NCBI GenBank assembly: GCA_035079385.1
Contig: JAVHKY010000054.1
Coordinates: 18,456,001 to 18,520,000 of the forward strand
Direction: 5' to 3'
From: Aspidiotus rigidus
Taxonomy: Eukaryota; Arthropoda; Insecta; Hemiptera; Diaspididae
Length of the DNA stretch: 64,000 nucleotides
A program made the translations under genes and the position numbers. Positions 11,288 to 24,746 of the stretch are shown piece after piece. The notes beneath the pieces were generated by a model that was not told where the DNA came from, did no database searches, and worked only from the letters and a program-made list of their open reading frames with translations. Each line of letters begins with the position of its first letter. The stretch's first letter is position 1.

Positions 11288-14085
11288 CCGTAAGTTCTTC
11301 AATAAAGTTAGACCAAACTTTGGAAATAGCAAAACCGACAGCAATCGCTCCGACACCAGACTAGCTACAGTTTAGGAGGACTCTTCCTCACTGATAGAAG
11401 TAATTCATACAATTGGTGCGGTACATTCCACGCGTATTATTGAAGATCTAAATTTCCTCTTCTCAGTATCCTCAGGCCTTTTCTTCCTGGAAATTTCCAC
11501 GGCTGTAAAATATTGCGACGGACTTAGAACAAATAAAATTAAACGAAGAGACGATCATAAACAAGACCCATGTATTCCAGAACAGTAAAATAATTATGCT
11601 ATGTTATATTTTAGTCACTTTTGATGTTGTACAAGAAAAGGTGTACAAACAGTCGTAAGTGACTTTTCTCTTTATCACCTTTTCATTCTCTCGTGGTCTG
11701 TTTTAATATCTTCTACGTTTGTCCACAAATTGAAATTGAATTTATGCTCTGACGTCACTGATGAACTCGTTTCATCGAGTTCGTGTCGGATATTTAAAAG
11801 TAGATTATATCCTAGCAAAAATTCTACCCATAGATATCACATGTATCATTGCAATTATCCAACCCTCCTTCCTCAAAGGTACATTACAAATTATGATTAT
11901 CATTCTTAGAAATTTCATTCTAACTCCCCGACAGACCCCCGCCGTTCGCTTGCTTTTATCTCGTCCACTAAAAATTCCTAAATGTCGATATTTCAGTGTT
12001 TGTGCGCGTCGTGTACGATAGTGTAATCGGTATGAAATACATCTTATCGCGCGAGAAGCGAGTCTGCCAAAAGGAAACTTTCGCAAGGTAGCACGTAAAT
12101 TAGAAAAGTTCCGAACACGTCGCGTCAGTGTTATTTCGGCTCGTAAAATTCAGTTTCACATGTTTCTGTCATAAACGCTCAAAATATTACGTTGATGTTG
12201 GGAAATCGAGTATTATTATTCGATTCGCTTCCACGACGATAACGAAGCAGAATGCCAAGAGTTGAAAATACCGTCATAACTTACGACGACAAGTGCGAGA
12301 GTGTGTTTTGTTGCAGAACTTCTTTGCTACAGCGCCAGCTCGCGGTTTTGATATAATAATTGCAAAGGGTCGTCTTTCCTTTATCTATTATAATAACTCG
12401 CCTCGACATCGTTAATTTCCTCATTTAAAATCATTAACGTTCAAGAAGGAGGTACGCACGGTTACCGCCTTTGCCGCGAAGACAATAACATTTAATCGAT
12501 GTGCCTCCACCCCTCCTCTTGGGCCGCTCTACGACTGCTCGTAGTGTAATTATCAACTCGAATGCCATTTCTTTGATAATGAGACGGAGAGAATTTCACG
12601 ACCAAACCACCGCTTCATTGTTATTTTTATAGACGGGCCTTTATAATATTGTATTTAAAAATGCCTATGAAAATATGGAACGAAGGCCTATATACACCTA
12701 TAATAAAAAATTCAACGAGCGCCGATATATCGAGCACGCAGCAAAAACTTTGTAGTAATAATCCACCTTATTGGTGCTCTCTCGCTACATACGTGCAATC
12801 GTAAAAGATGAGATAGAATAAGAAATGAGAGGCAAAATTTCGCTGTTATACGAGTCGGGCCGCATTATAAAATTATTCGAAGTCGTGCAGGGTAGTCGTC
12901 GTTTATACATACTAGGATATAGTGATTTTTAAAGGTACCTTCTACGATATTACGACCGCGCTGAATGCACGAAGCGATATAGCGAATACTTTCCTTCTTC
13001 TCTATTTATTTTTCTTGGCTTATGGGAGCAAACAAAAAAAAAAAAAAAAAAAAAAAAAAAAACGAGTAAATATGGAACGAAATTTTCGTTTTAGGGATGT
13101 GTAGATTATAGCGACGTTTGAAGATTTCATAAAAGCTCTCTGAATAGGCCTGCATACGACATCAGTATCAATCTTCTCGTGTACTGAATCGAACTGTCGG
13201 TTTAATTTAAACGAGTGCCTAGCAAAGAATTTTGAAAGCTTTTCCGCGAGAGATTATAAACATCTCGAATTTTCTAGCATTCAGATTAAATAGGAGGCCG
13301 GTCTTTATAAGCAGTGCCCTCTACTCAACCTTCATTCATAAGTGCATATATGTATAATGTCGATATAGACGTTCTTAAGCCGGTATTCAAAAAACTAAAC
13401 TCTTGTGCACCCTTGAAAGAAAGGCATTCCTGGGAGAAAAATGGATTTGTCTTACCTATCATGACAACATCGTTTATTGGGTAGGTTTGAAAGAATTTCA
13501 CAACACTCGCACTCCTTGAAAAATAGCTGGTGAACACACCCCTGAAAAAATCTTTTCACCGTTCACCACCCGCGACAATTTTTTGGGTTATGCCACTGTC
13601 ATTACACGCAGCTGTAAGAAAATGGTTCTGGCTGGCCACGGCTAACGGGGTTAACAGGAAACCAGAATTATTCCACAAGGTCCGTGATGTCTTAAAGGTT
13701 GAGTTACCTTGATTTAGATTGAAGTTTGGAGTCTTGGGCTTTTGTTAGTGGCTCATCTGAGCACCCACATAGGTCAACACTGGGCTCAAGATTCTTCTTC
13801 GTGTTTCGAGACTCATAGACACTAAATTTTTAATAGCTCTTCCATGTTAGACTTGTTCTCCTCCTCTCTAGTTCTCTAGTTCTTTCCTCAAGCGGTAGCA
13901 AACGTTCGCTCTATCCTCCATGTATCATCAATTCTTTCTCGTAATTATTGCTCTCTCTTTGAATTAATTTTTTACATCGTACTTCTCAATAGGTCTGGAA
14001 TTTTTTGGTACTCCATTACATTTCTAATCATCGCGATCACCTAATAGGATGTATGCGTTCTTCATTGTTTTGCATCCCTTCTCTA
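11288..14085. other. No recognised gene
   Basis: Non-coding DNA with a run of 29 A (13034-13062) and small GC-richer islands (about 12000-12150, 12460-12560). No convincing exon or mobile-element protein was found; the ORFs present are short and unrelated to anything I know. Confidence 0.5.
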
Positions 14086-14358
14086 CAGGGTGTCCACTTT
14101 TTCTCTGAAATGAAATTCCCTGACTTTTCAATGACTTTCCCCTGACTTTTTTTCAGATTTTTCCAGACCATAATCTCCACTGAAAAGCAAGAAAAAAAAA
14201 GAAGAGGAAAAACTTCCTAGCTTGAACTTTTTCTGACGAATTTCAAAAAATTCCGTGACTTTAGGTAAAATTCCCTAAATTCCCTGACTTTTCCAGGTCT
14301 CACAAAATTCCCTGACGTTTTCCTGACTTCTAGATTTTCCAGACAAGTGGACACCCTG
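14086..14358. mobile_element. CAGGGTGTCCAC MITE, copy 1
   Basis: Ends are CAGGGTGTCCACTT and AAGTGGACACCCTG. The 5-bp flank CTCTA is duplicated on both sides. The interior repeats 'aaattccctgactttt' several times and includes 'ccagaccataatctccact'. Further copies lie at 43370-43542 and 58745-60321. There is no coding capacity. The superfamily is uncertain; TIR and 5-bp duplication would suit a hAT-like group. Confidence 0.85.
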
Positions 14359-15144
14359 CTCTAGAACAGTAACGACGTCAGGATTGAAAGAAAGGAAGGG
14401 ACAAGGGGGAAGAAATTTGAAAGGAAAGTTGACTAGGGAGGAGAATTTAGGATCAAAAAAGTCTCGAAGAATATTTTTCAATTATTCCTCCTCCACCTCG
14501 TAAATATGCAACTGGAGATAGACGAAAGAAAATTCAAAACTCAATGGAAAGGGTTTCTTCTATTTCCTCCCTTAGTGGGAACGTGATTGCTCTAGAAAGC
14601 AGTTAAAATCTGAAGTCTTCCCAGCTAAATCAATTCGAAGGCAGGTAAATTCTCAACCGTTGCCAAAAGTCGAATTCTGAGTTTTATGTTAGAAGATGGA
14701 CTTCAAAAAATGTTACGATTCATCAACGACAAAAACTCAGTTCTGAATCAACCTTTCAAACGCGCGCGCGCAAAAAAAAATTAGTTGATAAACTCACGGG
14801 AAAAAACTAAGTGGTGTTTTTGATACACTTGAAAACTATGGCATTGCTCATGGAAATAGGAACACCAGCAGGGATATTAAAGGAGCCAAAAAATTGCATC
14901 ATTAGGATCGGTGTCCGGACTTTTAGGCGCGGCCATTTGGGCGCCGGGTACATTCGGGCGCGAAGGGATATTTTTCGAATTTTCAGCGCTATTTAAATGC
15001 CAATTTGTGGAAGGACAGCAAATGTCACCGCCGGATATACCCGCGTAGTAGAGGCCGCAAAGGGGGGCGGGTGGTAGCCGGATGTTATGGAGCAAATCAT
15101 AGACGGCTTTTTCCCACACATAGGGCGTCTACCAAATTAAAAAT

Positions 15145-15380
15145 TGAAAGTATTGGTTTCTTATAGAGCTCTCAAAAGGTGTTCCACAAAACCATAATTC
15201 CAGTGGTGTAGCACTAGGACTGGTATCAGGGGGTCCGGGCTCCTTTGAACTTGAACATTTGCCTTAAAATACTGTCAAAATTACAGAAAAAAACCTACTC
15301 AACTGAGGAATTCAAATTTCATTTTTTTTAAATTGGGTCAGAAATGAAATCAATGGGACTTTTACTGGGTTTATTGAACC
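15145..15380 (+). repeat. Dispersed repeat, copy 2 (uninterrupted site)
   Basis: Matches 4836-5067 and then continues 'cttttactgggtttattga', whereas copy 1 is broken at the TA by the composite mariner. It therefore serves as a paralogous empty site for that insertion. Confidence 0.7.
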
Positions 15381-15429
15381 ATTCTTACAGGAAACCTGAT
15401 CTATTGTTTTTTTTTTTTTTTTTTTTGAA

Positions 15430-15645
15430 CAAACCCCCGCTGCCGGTAGGACGGCAAAACTCGGAATTTGAAAAATCTCCAAGTCCTCCTCCTATCATAT
15501 ATGTATAGCTTGAGGGACGGGGCTGTGACGTCACAGTTTGATGACGTCATAGGTCAGTTTTTTCCAAGTCTCCCTCCTACTCTCCTATCATATACAGCTT
15601 GGAGTGGGGCCTGTGACGTTTGATGACGTCACAACCTACAATTTT
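15430..15645. repeat. TGACGTCA-repeat fragment
   Basis: About one unit of the family found at 50 kb and 58-62 kb: 'ctccaagtcctcctcctatca', 'tatagctt', 'tgtgacgtcacag' and 'gatgacgtcataggtcag', followed by a second partial unit. Several full TGACGTCA palindromes are present. A T run (15407-15426) precedes it. Confidence 0.75.
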
Positions 15646-18600
15646 CAGATTCCGCGCCCAATTGACCTCGCACCCAAGAGTCCGTGAACCATTAGGATCA
15701 GATAAGTCATATATTTTATAACATGTCGCCCTCTAACCCCAGGAATAAACTTTGGAAGACTAGAAGGTGAGCACTGATACCTGCCTAGCAACAAATGAAG
15801 TTCAAAATCACTTCTCCGAATTTTACAGCTAGCTTGATATCGAATCAGAAAGTTTTCAAGATCTTTAGAGCGGGTTGGTAGGCTTAACTTATGCACATCC
15901 ACTATGACGTAACAATTCACCCGGAAAATATTGTCGAAAGATTTTCAAAATCATCTACTCGGAAAATGGTGTTATAGATGAAAGTTTAAGATTTGTCCCA
16001 TAATCTGTAATTATTTTATCATTACACACTATTATAATGTAATAATATTTTATCAGAATAAATTCAAATTGAACTTATTTACCAATACTACATTTTGTAG
16101 GCCTAAATTTGATTTTTACCAGTATATCACTTCCTTTAATTGTCTTTGCTATGCGTCATCTTGGAAAAGATTACTAGAGTTAATGTTCTCCTCCCAATAA
16201 ATCTCTGTAAATCCGCCACTGTCGTTTCAACTTCTTATCCTAATTTTGATGCCACCAAATTGATCTAGAACGGTATTCAGGGTTGATACTTGAATTACAT
16301 TCACTCAGTCAAATAAATCATGCAAGGCGGACACGGGAAGGGAGGGGTATTGCCTCAGTTCAGAATGAACTATGAAAAATTATTTACGCTTTAAGATCGT
16401 CGTTACTCGTAATTCGGATTAGAATTTATCTTGATTTCTTATTTGTTGTTCGGAAAGACTCATTATTAATTACAATATTTAAGAGACGTTAGATTGTAGC
16501 ATGAAATGTTCTGTTTAGTAATGAAGTCATCGTGACACTCATTTGATGTAATTAAAACTAAGAATTCTGTAGCACTTTTAGCTTCAGTTCGACTTAGAGG
16601 CTCGGTCTGATCACGCGTTTTCGGTGATTAATTATCACTGTGTTTCATGGGCGTTCTAATAATGATGGTCCATCGTCATTTGGTTTTCGATTTTTTTATT
16701 AAAAGATCTGGTTGGAATTCGAGTCTACCACGAAACACAGAATAGGGTTGGGATAGAGGGCCCTGACAAACATTCGTCCCCGGGGCCTACGAAAGTTAAA
16801 TCTGGCCCTAAAAATCATAAATACCGTGCACATTAAATAATTGATCTTTCTGACGCCCACCCCAACGAGTACAAAACTTCCAGATATCATTCCGTTTAGC
16901 GTCCCTTTGTCGTGATAACCCACTTCATTACCGAAATAGAGTGGTATGAAATACAGTTGCGAGTTTGAAGAAGCTTGTTCAAGTAAGCTGATCCTTTAAT
17001 GGAGCAGTCCACAGCAAACGCTCAATATCATCTGGCGTGACGGGCATTCATTCAACTTTATGGAAAACTATTTTCTAATGGTTCTAACTGCGACATAACA
17101 GATACTCGTCATGTAATTATTAGTAAAATGATATGGCCTCAAAATAAACACACAAAAAACTCACGACCTAGGAAAAATAGCGCAGGAAGAGTTAGACGGG
17201 AAAGAAAAAATTTCTCTGGAAAAAAGAAGCACCAAACACGATACATCACTCGAAGTCATTTCCATCCCTCGATTAAGTTCACGTTTTTCTCTCAATCGCT
17301 TATAGCTGTGCTTCATAAAGATAAAGAAAATAATGCGGTCATTCTCGCGATCGCTTTTTGCCGTGCTTCACATACACGAAGATAAAGAAAATGATACGGA
17401 AAATTATTTCCTCCAACGCAAGCTAGCGTGGTTAAATTTCACTTTCCTTCTTCCCTTAAGAGTCTGGATAATCGCGATGGGTACTTCATTCCTCTTCCAG
17501 ACCGACACACGGTTAGAAACTCAAACTACACTTTCAATGAACTGCGTGCATTTAAACTTTCGAAGCGGAAGCGAAAAGAATAAATTAACTTACACAGAAA
17601 CACACACAAACGCGGGCAAAACATTCAAAAATGTGCACAATATATCTTTTTCAAGAATAATGTAACAAGTTCCCGCATATTTTTCGCACAGCACACGCAG
17701 AACTTTTCCTTTTCTCTCTGTCTCTCTTTACGTTTGTTTTTCTCCAAACGACGATCTAATGCAAACTTTCATAGCTCGAATAAAGCCAATGAAACAGAGC
17801 GACGATGTGATTCACGACGTACGAACGAGGAAACGTTGTCGAAAAAATTTGAATTCGCAAAATGATTCCAATTTCTACACGATTGTGAAAATTTATTCTC
17901 GTAAGAAAACATGGAACAGTTTCGTTGATGTGGACACTTCGAAATGGGGGTCGCCTCGACATCGCCACTCGAGACCTAAAAACACATCGAATTAAAGGAG
18001 AGGATGAACGAGAGAAAAAAAAAGGTACGCGATGGAATGTAACTCGTGTACATAGAACAGATTCAAAGTTCGTATCATACGAGAAAATCCATCTAAGGAA
18101 AGGATCCGTCGAATATTTTCCAACGGAAAGGAAAAAATTGTTCGCGCGAGTTTTCTTCTTTTGACAAGTTGCGATAGAAATATGGTTCGACAGGCGCTCG
18201 ATCGAAATATTTTTTTTTTTTTGACGTACACAAAAGCAATTTCCAGTGAGTAATATTTTTCGCACTCCATAGTAGCCGCGAGGGTGGACCGAGATAAATT
18301 TTATTGACTACACCAAGTTCGAACAATATTGTTGTTAATAAAACACGAAAGGAGTTTATAGGTATAATAGATATACTTCGCCCACACGCTCTCGAATTCG
18401 GAAAGATCAAATTGCCTTTATGGCGATAACGTTGGAAGAAATAACTCCTCGAAAAGTCAACTTGAGATAAGTTACAATAGAAAAACTGGACCGAGTGACT
18501 TCGTGAAGTGGCAAAAGAGCAGATAAAAACTTGGAAGTTTTGCAAGAAAGAAATCGAAAAAAAGTTTCAAGAATATGAATGTCAACTATCTCGAGTACAC

Positions 18601-18836
18601 TTGAGTAAACGAATTTCAATATCTTGAAAAACTTTTTAAAAAAGTATTAGAGGGTTGGGACAGATATTATATGTCAGATAATTTGAAATCAGATCACCTT
18701 GATACACCTTTGAAACTTCACCTTCTCGTATCTTTGTCGGATCCATAAATGTAAGTCCAAAAATTCGCAAAGTCCGATAGCAGCCCCGTTCTTTATGAGG
18801 CAAGAGAGAAAGAGAGGAGGATATAAACCTACGATA
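15646..18836. other. No recognised gene
   Basis: Mixed non-coding DNA. Overlapping ORFs on both strands between 17100 and 18900 are A- or T-rich translations without recognisable domains. I saw no splice-bounded conserved exon and no transposon protein. Confidence 0.5.
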
Positions 18837-19968
18837 AAAAGAACGAAATCGCGTGTCAAAAATTTCTACAATGGTGCAAAAAATAAAGATCATAATTCGT
18901 ATCTTATACTGGTTGTAACGTCATCAGTAATGTATATACGGACGGAGCCGAAAGCTGTTGGGTCTAACAACTCAGTTCCCTCCCTCTTTATTCTCCGGCT
19001 GAGATTTGTTCGAGTTCTTTTCTTTTCTACAGCTTGTGACTAGGTCGCAACTACGACCGTCATCTTCTTTCTGCTCTCTCGTCCAAATCTTCATGCTAAG
19101 TATTGGTGATTTGTTGCAAAATCGATTAGGAAGGAATTAGTGAAGGTACAGACAACAGGTGGGATTGTCAACAATAATAAATGAAAGAAACACGCCACAA
19201 AGATGGAAGTGACACAGTTCAAGTGGCAGTTGATTCAGATCTGAATTGTAGTACTTTGGGAATGTCAGCTGGTCAACTAGAAATCAATTTCAGATTGACG
19301 TTGATACGTCAATTTCAAATCAATTTGCATTTAACTTCGTCTAATTTTCCATCAATCTGCAATCTGAAATTGATGACGTTACAACCAGTATAAGATACGA
19401 ATTATGATCTGTATTTTTTGCACCATTGTAGAAATTTTCGACACGCGATTTCGTTCTTTTATGCTAAATTGATTTGAAATTGATGCGACAAATGAGGTAA
19501 TCCAATTTTATGTCAATTTGAAGTCAACTTCTCGTCGAACAGCCCACATAACATTCCTAGAACGCTAGAAATTTGATTGAAATGTGAGTAATGAGTCAAA
19601 GTTGAGTCGACAAGCGTTGATTCATTTTAAATACCAATTTGTGGTCGACTTACATTCTCCCCAAAAGACTACCAATCAACTGTTGATCAACATAACAGAG
19701 CGATCAGTTTCAGATTGATAGAAAATTAGACGAAGTCAATGCAAAATTGATTTGAAATTGACGTATCAACGTCAATCTGAAATTGATTTCTAGTTGACCA
19801 GCTGACATTCCCAAAATACTACAATTCAGATCTGAATCAACTGGCACTTGAACTGTGTCACTTCCATCTTTGTGGCGTGTTTCTTTTATTCCCTTGATGA
19901 TTGCCTGTTGTCTGTACCTTCACTAATTCCTTCCTAATCGATTTTGCAACAAATCACCAATACTTCGC
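18837..19968. repeat. Interleaved inverted-repeat (foldback) structure
   Basis: Arm A (about 18837-18926) is mirrored by A' (about 19371-19462), sharing 'acgaaatcgcgtgtc', 'tctacaatggtgcaaaa' and 'tcttatactggttgtaacg'. Arm B (about 19097-19361) is mirrored by B' (about 19709-19968), sharing 'tattggtgatttgttgcaaa', 'cacgccacaaagatgg' and 'aattcagatctgaatc'-type segments. The order is A-B-A'-B', so the pairs interleave rather than nest. The arms contain many short 'tcaat..gaaattga' palindromes. No protein is encoded. It is probably a foldback element or a rearranged pair of them. Confidence 0.8.
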
Positions 19969-22900
19969 ATCCTCATTACTGAACAAAATTGATGGCAACA
20001 TTCCTACCGTTTTCCAAATTATTCTTTCATGGATCAAACGGACTGTCTTCACAAAATCTCTCTCCTACTTGATGATTTTAAAGAAAATCCGCGAGGTAAA
20101 ACAGATATCCAGTACACAATTGGTTTGCTAATACCTCTACCTGAGGAAAGTCAGTATCGTGAACCATCTATACTGCAAGCAAAGACATCAAAAATCACGG
20201 TCTAGACTATCTAATATCTAAATAGTCTAAAGAGATGAACTAGCGCAAATAGTATGTAGTATCATATCTTGACCATATTTCTCAATGACTGCTTCAATAG
20301 CAAAATTAAGATCATAAATACAGAAATTGCAATGTCTGACCGAGTATCGAACGATTAAGTTGACCTAACGTTGTAGCTTCGTTCCGCGAGGTCTCGAGAA
20401 TAACGACGATCCTACAAAATTGAATTAGAAAGATCAGTTGTACACCAAAGTAAACTCTCTGCTGTTTACTCAGCTGATTACTGCGAGACCGAACTCGAAA
20501 TACGAGGAACCCGCTGCAAGTATAATGCGGTAGTCGCTTTAGCGAGAGAGAAAAAAATCCTGCTTTTTCCTTCGAGTACGAAGCGAATGTGACGATGAAA
20601 ATAAAAAATATCGTTATCAACCGATAATCCGTCGCCGATGGGACTGCCTGGGAATAAATTTTATAGCTTTTTAGCTTTCAAACTTTGACGTTGAAATTCG
20701 TCTCGCGAGATCGTGAAAGAAATGTCAATGAAGAGTTTCGTTTCAGTCTCGCACCTAGATGTAATTCGATTTTTTTTTCCTCTATTCGCAACGATTCATA
20801 AACTCTTCTTCGTTAAACATCCACGTATACGCAGCAAAATGGATTAGGATGAGAAAAAAATTACTTCAAATTGCAATTTACGAAGAGAGGATCCGATTAT
20901 AATGGACGTTGATTCGTGTCTCAGCATCGCGATTTCGTCCTCTCGTCCTCTCCATCGTCCCCTCGAAGAAGCATCTTCAATTAGAACGTACAAATTTCGT
21001 ACAACCGTCCATCTCAATGCGCGTATTTTTTCCCCTTCTTTCACCCTGCAATCCGAAGCGATTATCTAAATGATCAATATTCCTTTTCGCTCTACCGAAC
21101 AGCGTTTCGATCTAATGATGATAATAATAACAATATTATACAGAACGTGTTCTGCTGCATGAAAATTTAAATTAACTTTCTATCTACCGAAGGGTTTTTA
21201 TTCGGATGGAGGATTTTGAAGTACTGACTAGCTCGAATTCTGTCGACAAATGAAATACGGTTATGGGCGTAGCCTTTTTTTTTTTTCCTCGGCGACGACA
21301 AAACAAAAGCTCGTTAAATCATAAAACCTTATGAATATACGAATTTTGTATAAATGCTGATGCTAGCGGAAAGCTTCCAACTTTTCGGAAAACGAAACAA
21401 AGTCACATCGCGAGTGGAAAGAACGAGGCCTATGTTGCAATTACAGAATGAGATGGGCCGCGTTTTGTTTCTGCTGTTTTAAATTGCCGATAAGCGAGTA
21501 TAAGCGACATCTGTCCGGGGAAAAACAGTCCACGATAACAATGAAAACGCGGGGCAACTATGGTACCGTCGGGGCGCACGACTTTTCCCCAAGAATCTTG
21601 GTTCTTCGTCGAATAAATTTACGTCGTTAAAAACTTCTCGGACTCCGCGCTCCTCCTCTCCACGCTATAATAGCGAAATTTTAGGAAAACCAGCTGACGC
21701 GTATTTTAATCCTACATTTCGAAATTCGATGTTGAGTATCGCGCTAAATTATTAGCATTATTACTGTGGAAGTTTTGTATTTATTTTAAAAGGCGCAGTT
21801 TAGGATTTCTTCGCGACTGCTGTCTCGAAACTCAATCTCGCGTTGTCCGTTCAAACTTATTCGCGACCTTAAAACGAGTCAGGAGTTCTTGATTAAAAAA
21901 TTTAACACGTGCCTTTCTGCTCGTAGAAACGCGGCGAGTTTTCATTCTATTCGAATTCGGCTGTTTGCTTTAGTTCGAATGTGGTCTGAAGAATTCGGTT
22001 TGTTGCGAGAAAAAGTACTTTAATCGAAAATTAATCTCATGAGGGCCTTGTCGTGAACTTTTCGAAAAACTTCGATTGATTCACATCTATAGTTTAAAGG
22101 TGGAGAAATATTTTTCAAGTTCTGAATGCCCTCGAGGATCCAGAGCTTAGGACAACAACAGGAAAACGCTATTCAGCCCGTATTCGAAAAATGCCCATCT
22201 AATCTCGATAATTTATACTCGCAATGGTTTTGAAAGAAGAGCTATTGATGAACAAGAACGCGAAAACGGAGAACATGATAACAAAATTATGGATCTCCGT
22301 CTCTTTGTTTTCTTAGAATGGCGCCATGAAAAGGTCTCAAAATCCAGGAGAGCTCTAATTGAGCATTTCTGAAGTGTATTTTTCTTTTTTTAGAGCTCCG
22401 AGACGAGGATAGTTCCGAACGCCTTAAGTTCGAGTCTCGTATTATGTATTTTTAAATCCTATTCCTCTCATAGGATCAAAAGAAGGAAAATCCTAGACTT
22501 TTGTTCTAGATTCGAAACTTGAAATTCTCTGTTGTCTCAAGTCCTTTTTTTCACGAGCTATTCAACGCAGGAGGATTTATAATAGTACGTGAACCGGAAG
22601 AAATCTAGATTGTCGTTGCAGAGGGCAGAGGAGGCTTCAGAGAAGGCCGAGAATGATCTTCTGAGGTATAGGAGGATGGATAATGGACAGAAGAAAAAAA
22701 TAGGAGGCGAATAATTCGTCAGCATGGCAGTGGAGTGAGTGAAGAGCCCAAGGAGAAGAGAGAAGGGGGTTATGCGAGTGTACTCAATTCTCAGTCGTCT
22801 TCGTCGCGCGAGGGACGAATTGACGAAGTCTGGAAGGTCAGGATTTTTTAATTAAACGTAGTAAGGAGCTTAAATTTAGAATACTAGTCTAGATGGCATT

Positions 22901-23837
22901 CTGATGAAAGAAATAGTGAATTTTGGAAGCAAGGGCAGGGGAGAAAGGTAGGGAGTTGGGCCAATTGGGCCATACAAGTGAGAAAGTTGGCGGTAAGCAA
23001 TAATGAATGAACTTTCGAAATATTGTGCCGTTATCAATGACTTCGACATTGAAAAAGTTTCGTCTGTGGAGGATCTGAGGAGAATGCAAGCTATAAACGT
23101 CTGAAAAAGAGGGATTTTAAAAACTTTTATGCTCTGAATTTCTGGGATGAATTTCGCAAACCATAAAATAATATGGAGTCTTGGAGGGTAGCATTTTAGG
23201 CTAAGATTCCTTATAATATGTGGACTAATTTCGAGTCAGAAAAGTTACTTCTTGGCGTCCGATTTTCGTAACGTCATGAATGACCTTCACCTAGGCCTAC
23301 TCGTAATTTAGAAATTTGAAAAATGTCGTGTTCCGATCTTTTACAGAGAGAGGTATGGAAAAATTTCGAGTTATGAACTTCTGTATAGGTGGACCTACGT
23401 AGAGGAGGGTTGAGCTCCAAACCTTCAAATTGGAAGCTGAATTTCTCGTCGGGATGTGAAAGCTATTTGTAGGCTATGATTAACGTTAGCTGACCCAGAG
23501 GAGTGAAAATGAATTTTAAAATTGCCTCCAGACTTCGCCATTTTCCAATGCAATCTAGCGAAAGAAATGGGCAAGACGTACCCCCCCCCCCCCGCCCCCC
23601 TCTTTCCTCGTCAAACGTAGACAAGTGAGAGGAAAGATTGAAAGGAGATTTGTCGTACCAATGTTTTACATGTTCTGTGTCTTTCCTGAAGCCAGTCTCT
23701 AGTCTCATAATTTGCGATTCTCTTCAGTCCATTTGCACAACTTAGAAGATTCAAAACTCTCGCCGGAGCGCTGCACAGCTTTGGCGAATTAGAAATTAGG
23801 GATTTCGAGAATTTTTGACCTCGAGACTGTACCTATG
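19969..23837. other. No recognised gene
   Basis: Ordinary-looking non-coding DNA with a C-rich run at 23581-23600 ('ccccgcccccc' type). ORFs are all under about 105 codons and none resembles a known family. The G+C-richer stretch near 20880-21060 has no supported exon. Confidence 0.5.
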
Positions 23838-24115
23838 CGGGATGTCTACCAGGTCAATAAGTCCAATAAAAGTTCACTATTTCAAAAATGGTCCAATAAG
23901 TCATTAAGAGTCCATTAATTTTGATGCAAGTTCAACAAAAATCAATAATCGAGAATAAAAGTTCTAATTTTAATACGTATTCAATAAAAATCAATAATCA
24001 AGAATTAAAAAAAGTTTTTTTTTTTTTTTTTTTGCTTGTTAAATCAGGAGATTCGCGACAAAAGGTCCAATAAAAGTCCAATATTTTTAAATTTTCAGAT
24101 TTGGTAGACACCCTG
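23838..24115. mobile_element. CAGGGTGTCTACC MITE
   Basis: Left end CGGGATGTCTACCAGG and right end TTTGGTAGACACCCTG form terminal inverted repeats. The flank CTATG is duplicated directly (23833-23837 and 24116-24120), giving 5 bp. Subterminal 'gtccaataaaagt' motifs recur on both sides, and there is an internal T run. TIR and target size match the 14086 family, so the two probably share a transposase source. A stray right end, 'ggtagacaccctg', lies at about 10589-10601. Confidence 0.8.
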
Positions 24116-24746
24116 CTATGTATGAAACTAGTGAGAACTATTCTTCTGAATTATTCATGATGTCATACTCAGTTTCAGCCTTGGAACATCGCATATCTTT
24201 ATGTTTTTCAGCTGCAGAAAATTGACAGTCATTCTCCTCGCCTCCCCTCTTTCTATCTCTAAACGTGAGAAAGAAGAAGGGACAAGGTCAGAGAACATTT
24301 TGCTTCATCTTCTTGGAAACAATAATTGCCGCTAGAGAGCGCTGCTTCCCACCACGATATTTACGTTGAAACAAATCAGTGGATTTGTACACGTATTTTT
24401 TCGCCCTCATTTCCTATAGTGTGATTTCTTAAGCCCGAATAAAGCCGTTATTCAAGTGATATTGCGCAGAGAAATGAAATAATATTTGTACGTATGACCG
24501 ATATGGACTTGAAATATGATGAATTAGAGAAATTCGAAAACCCCAGGAAAGAAAGTCTCAATCGTAACAGGTTCGTGGAGAGGTGCTGAAGAAAGACACG
24601 ACTTGGATAAAATTAATTTGCCAAAGGTCCTCCTCATTTCTGATTCACTACTGCTATTTGAGGATGAGAGTTTTGCAGAGGACACACTCAAAGTCTCGCA
24701 GTTGACTGCGCACGCACACGTGTCTCACAAACTTGGTTTGTCGATT
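24116..24746. other. No recognised gene
   Basis: A short non-coding spacer between the MITE and the LINE tail. Nothing was recognised. Confidence 0.4.

Noticed and set aside
17756..18545. Cluster of overlapping minus-strand ORFs of 92-169 codons
   Set aside because: Low-complexity Phe/Ser/Arg-rich translations of T-rich DNA in several frames at once; no family or splice support.
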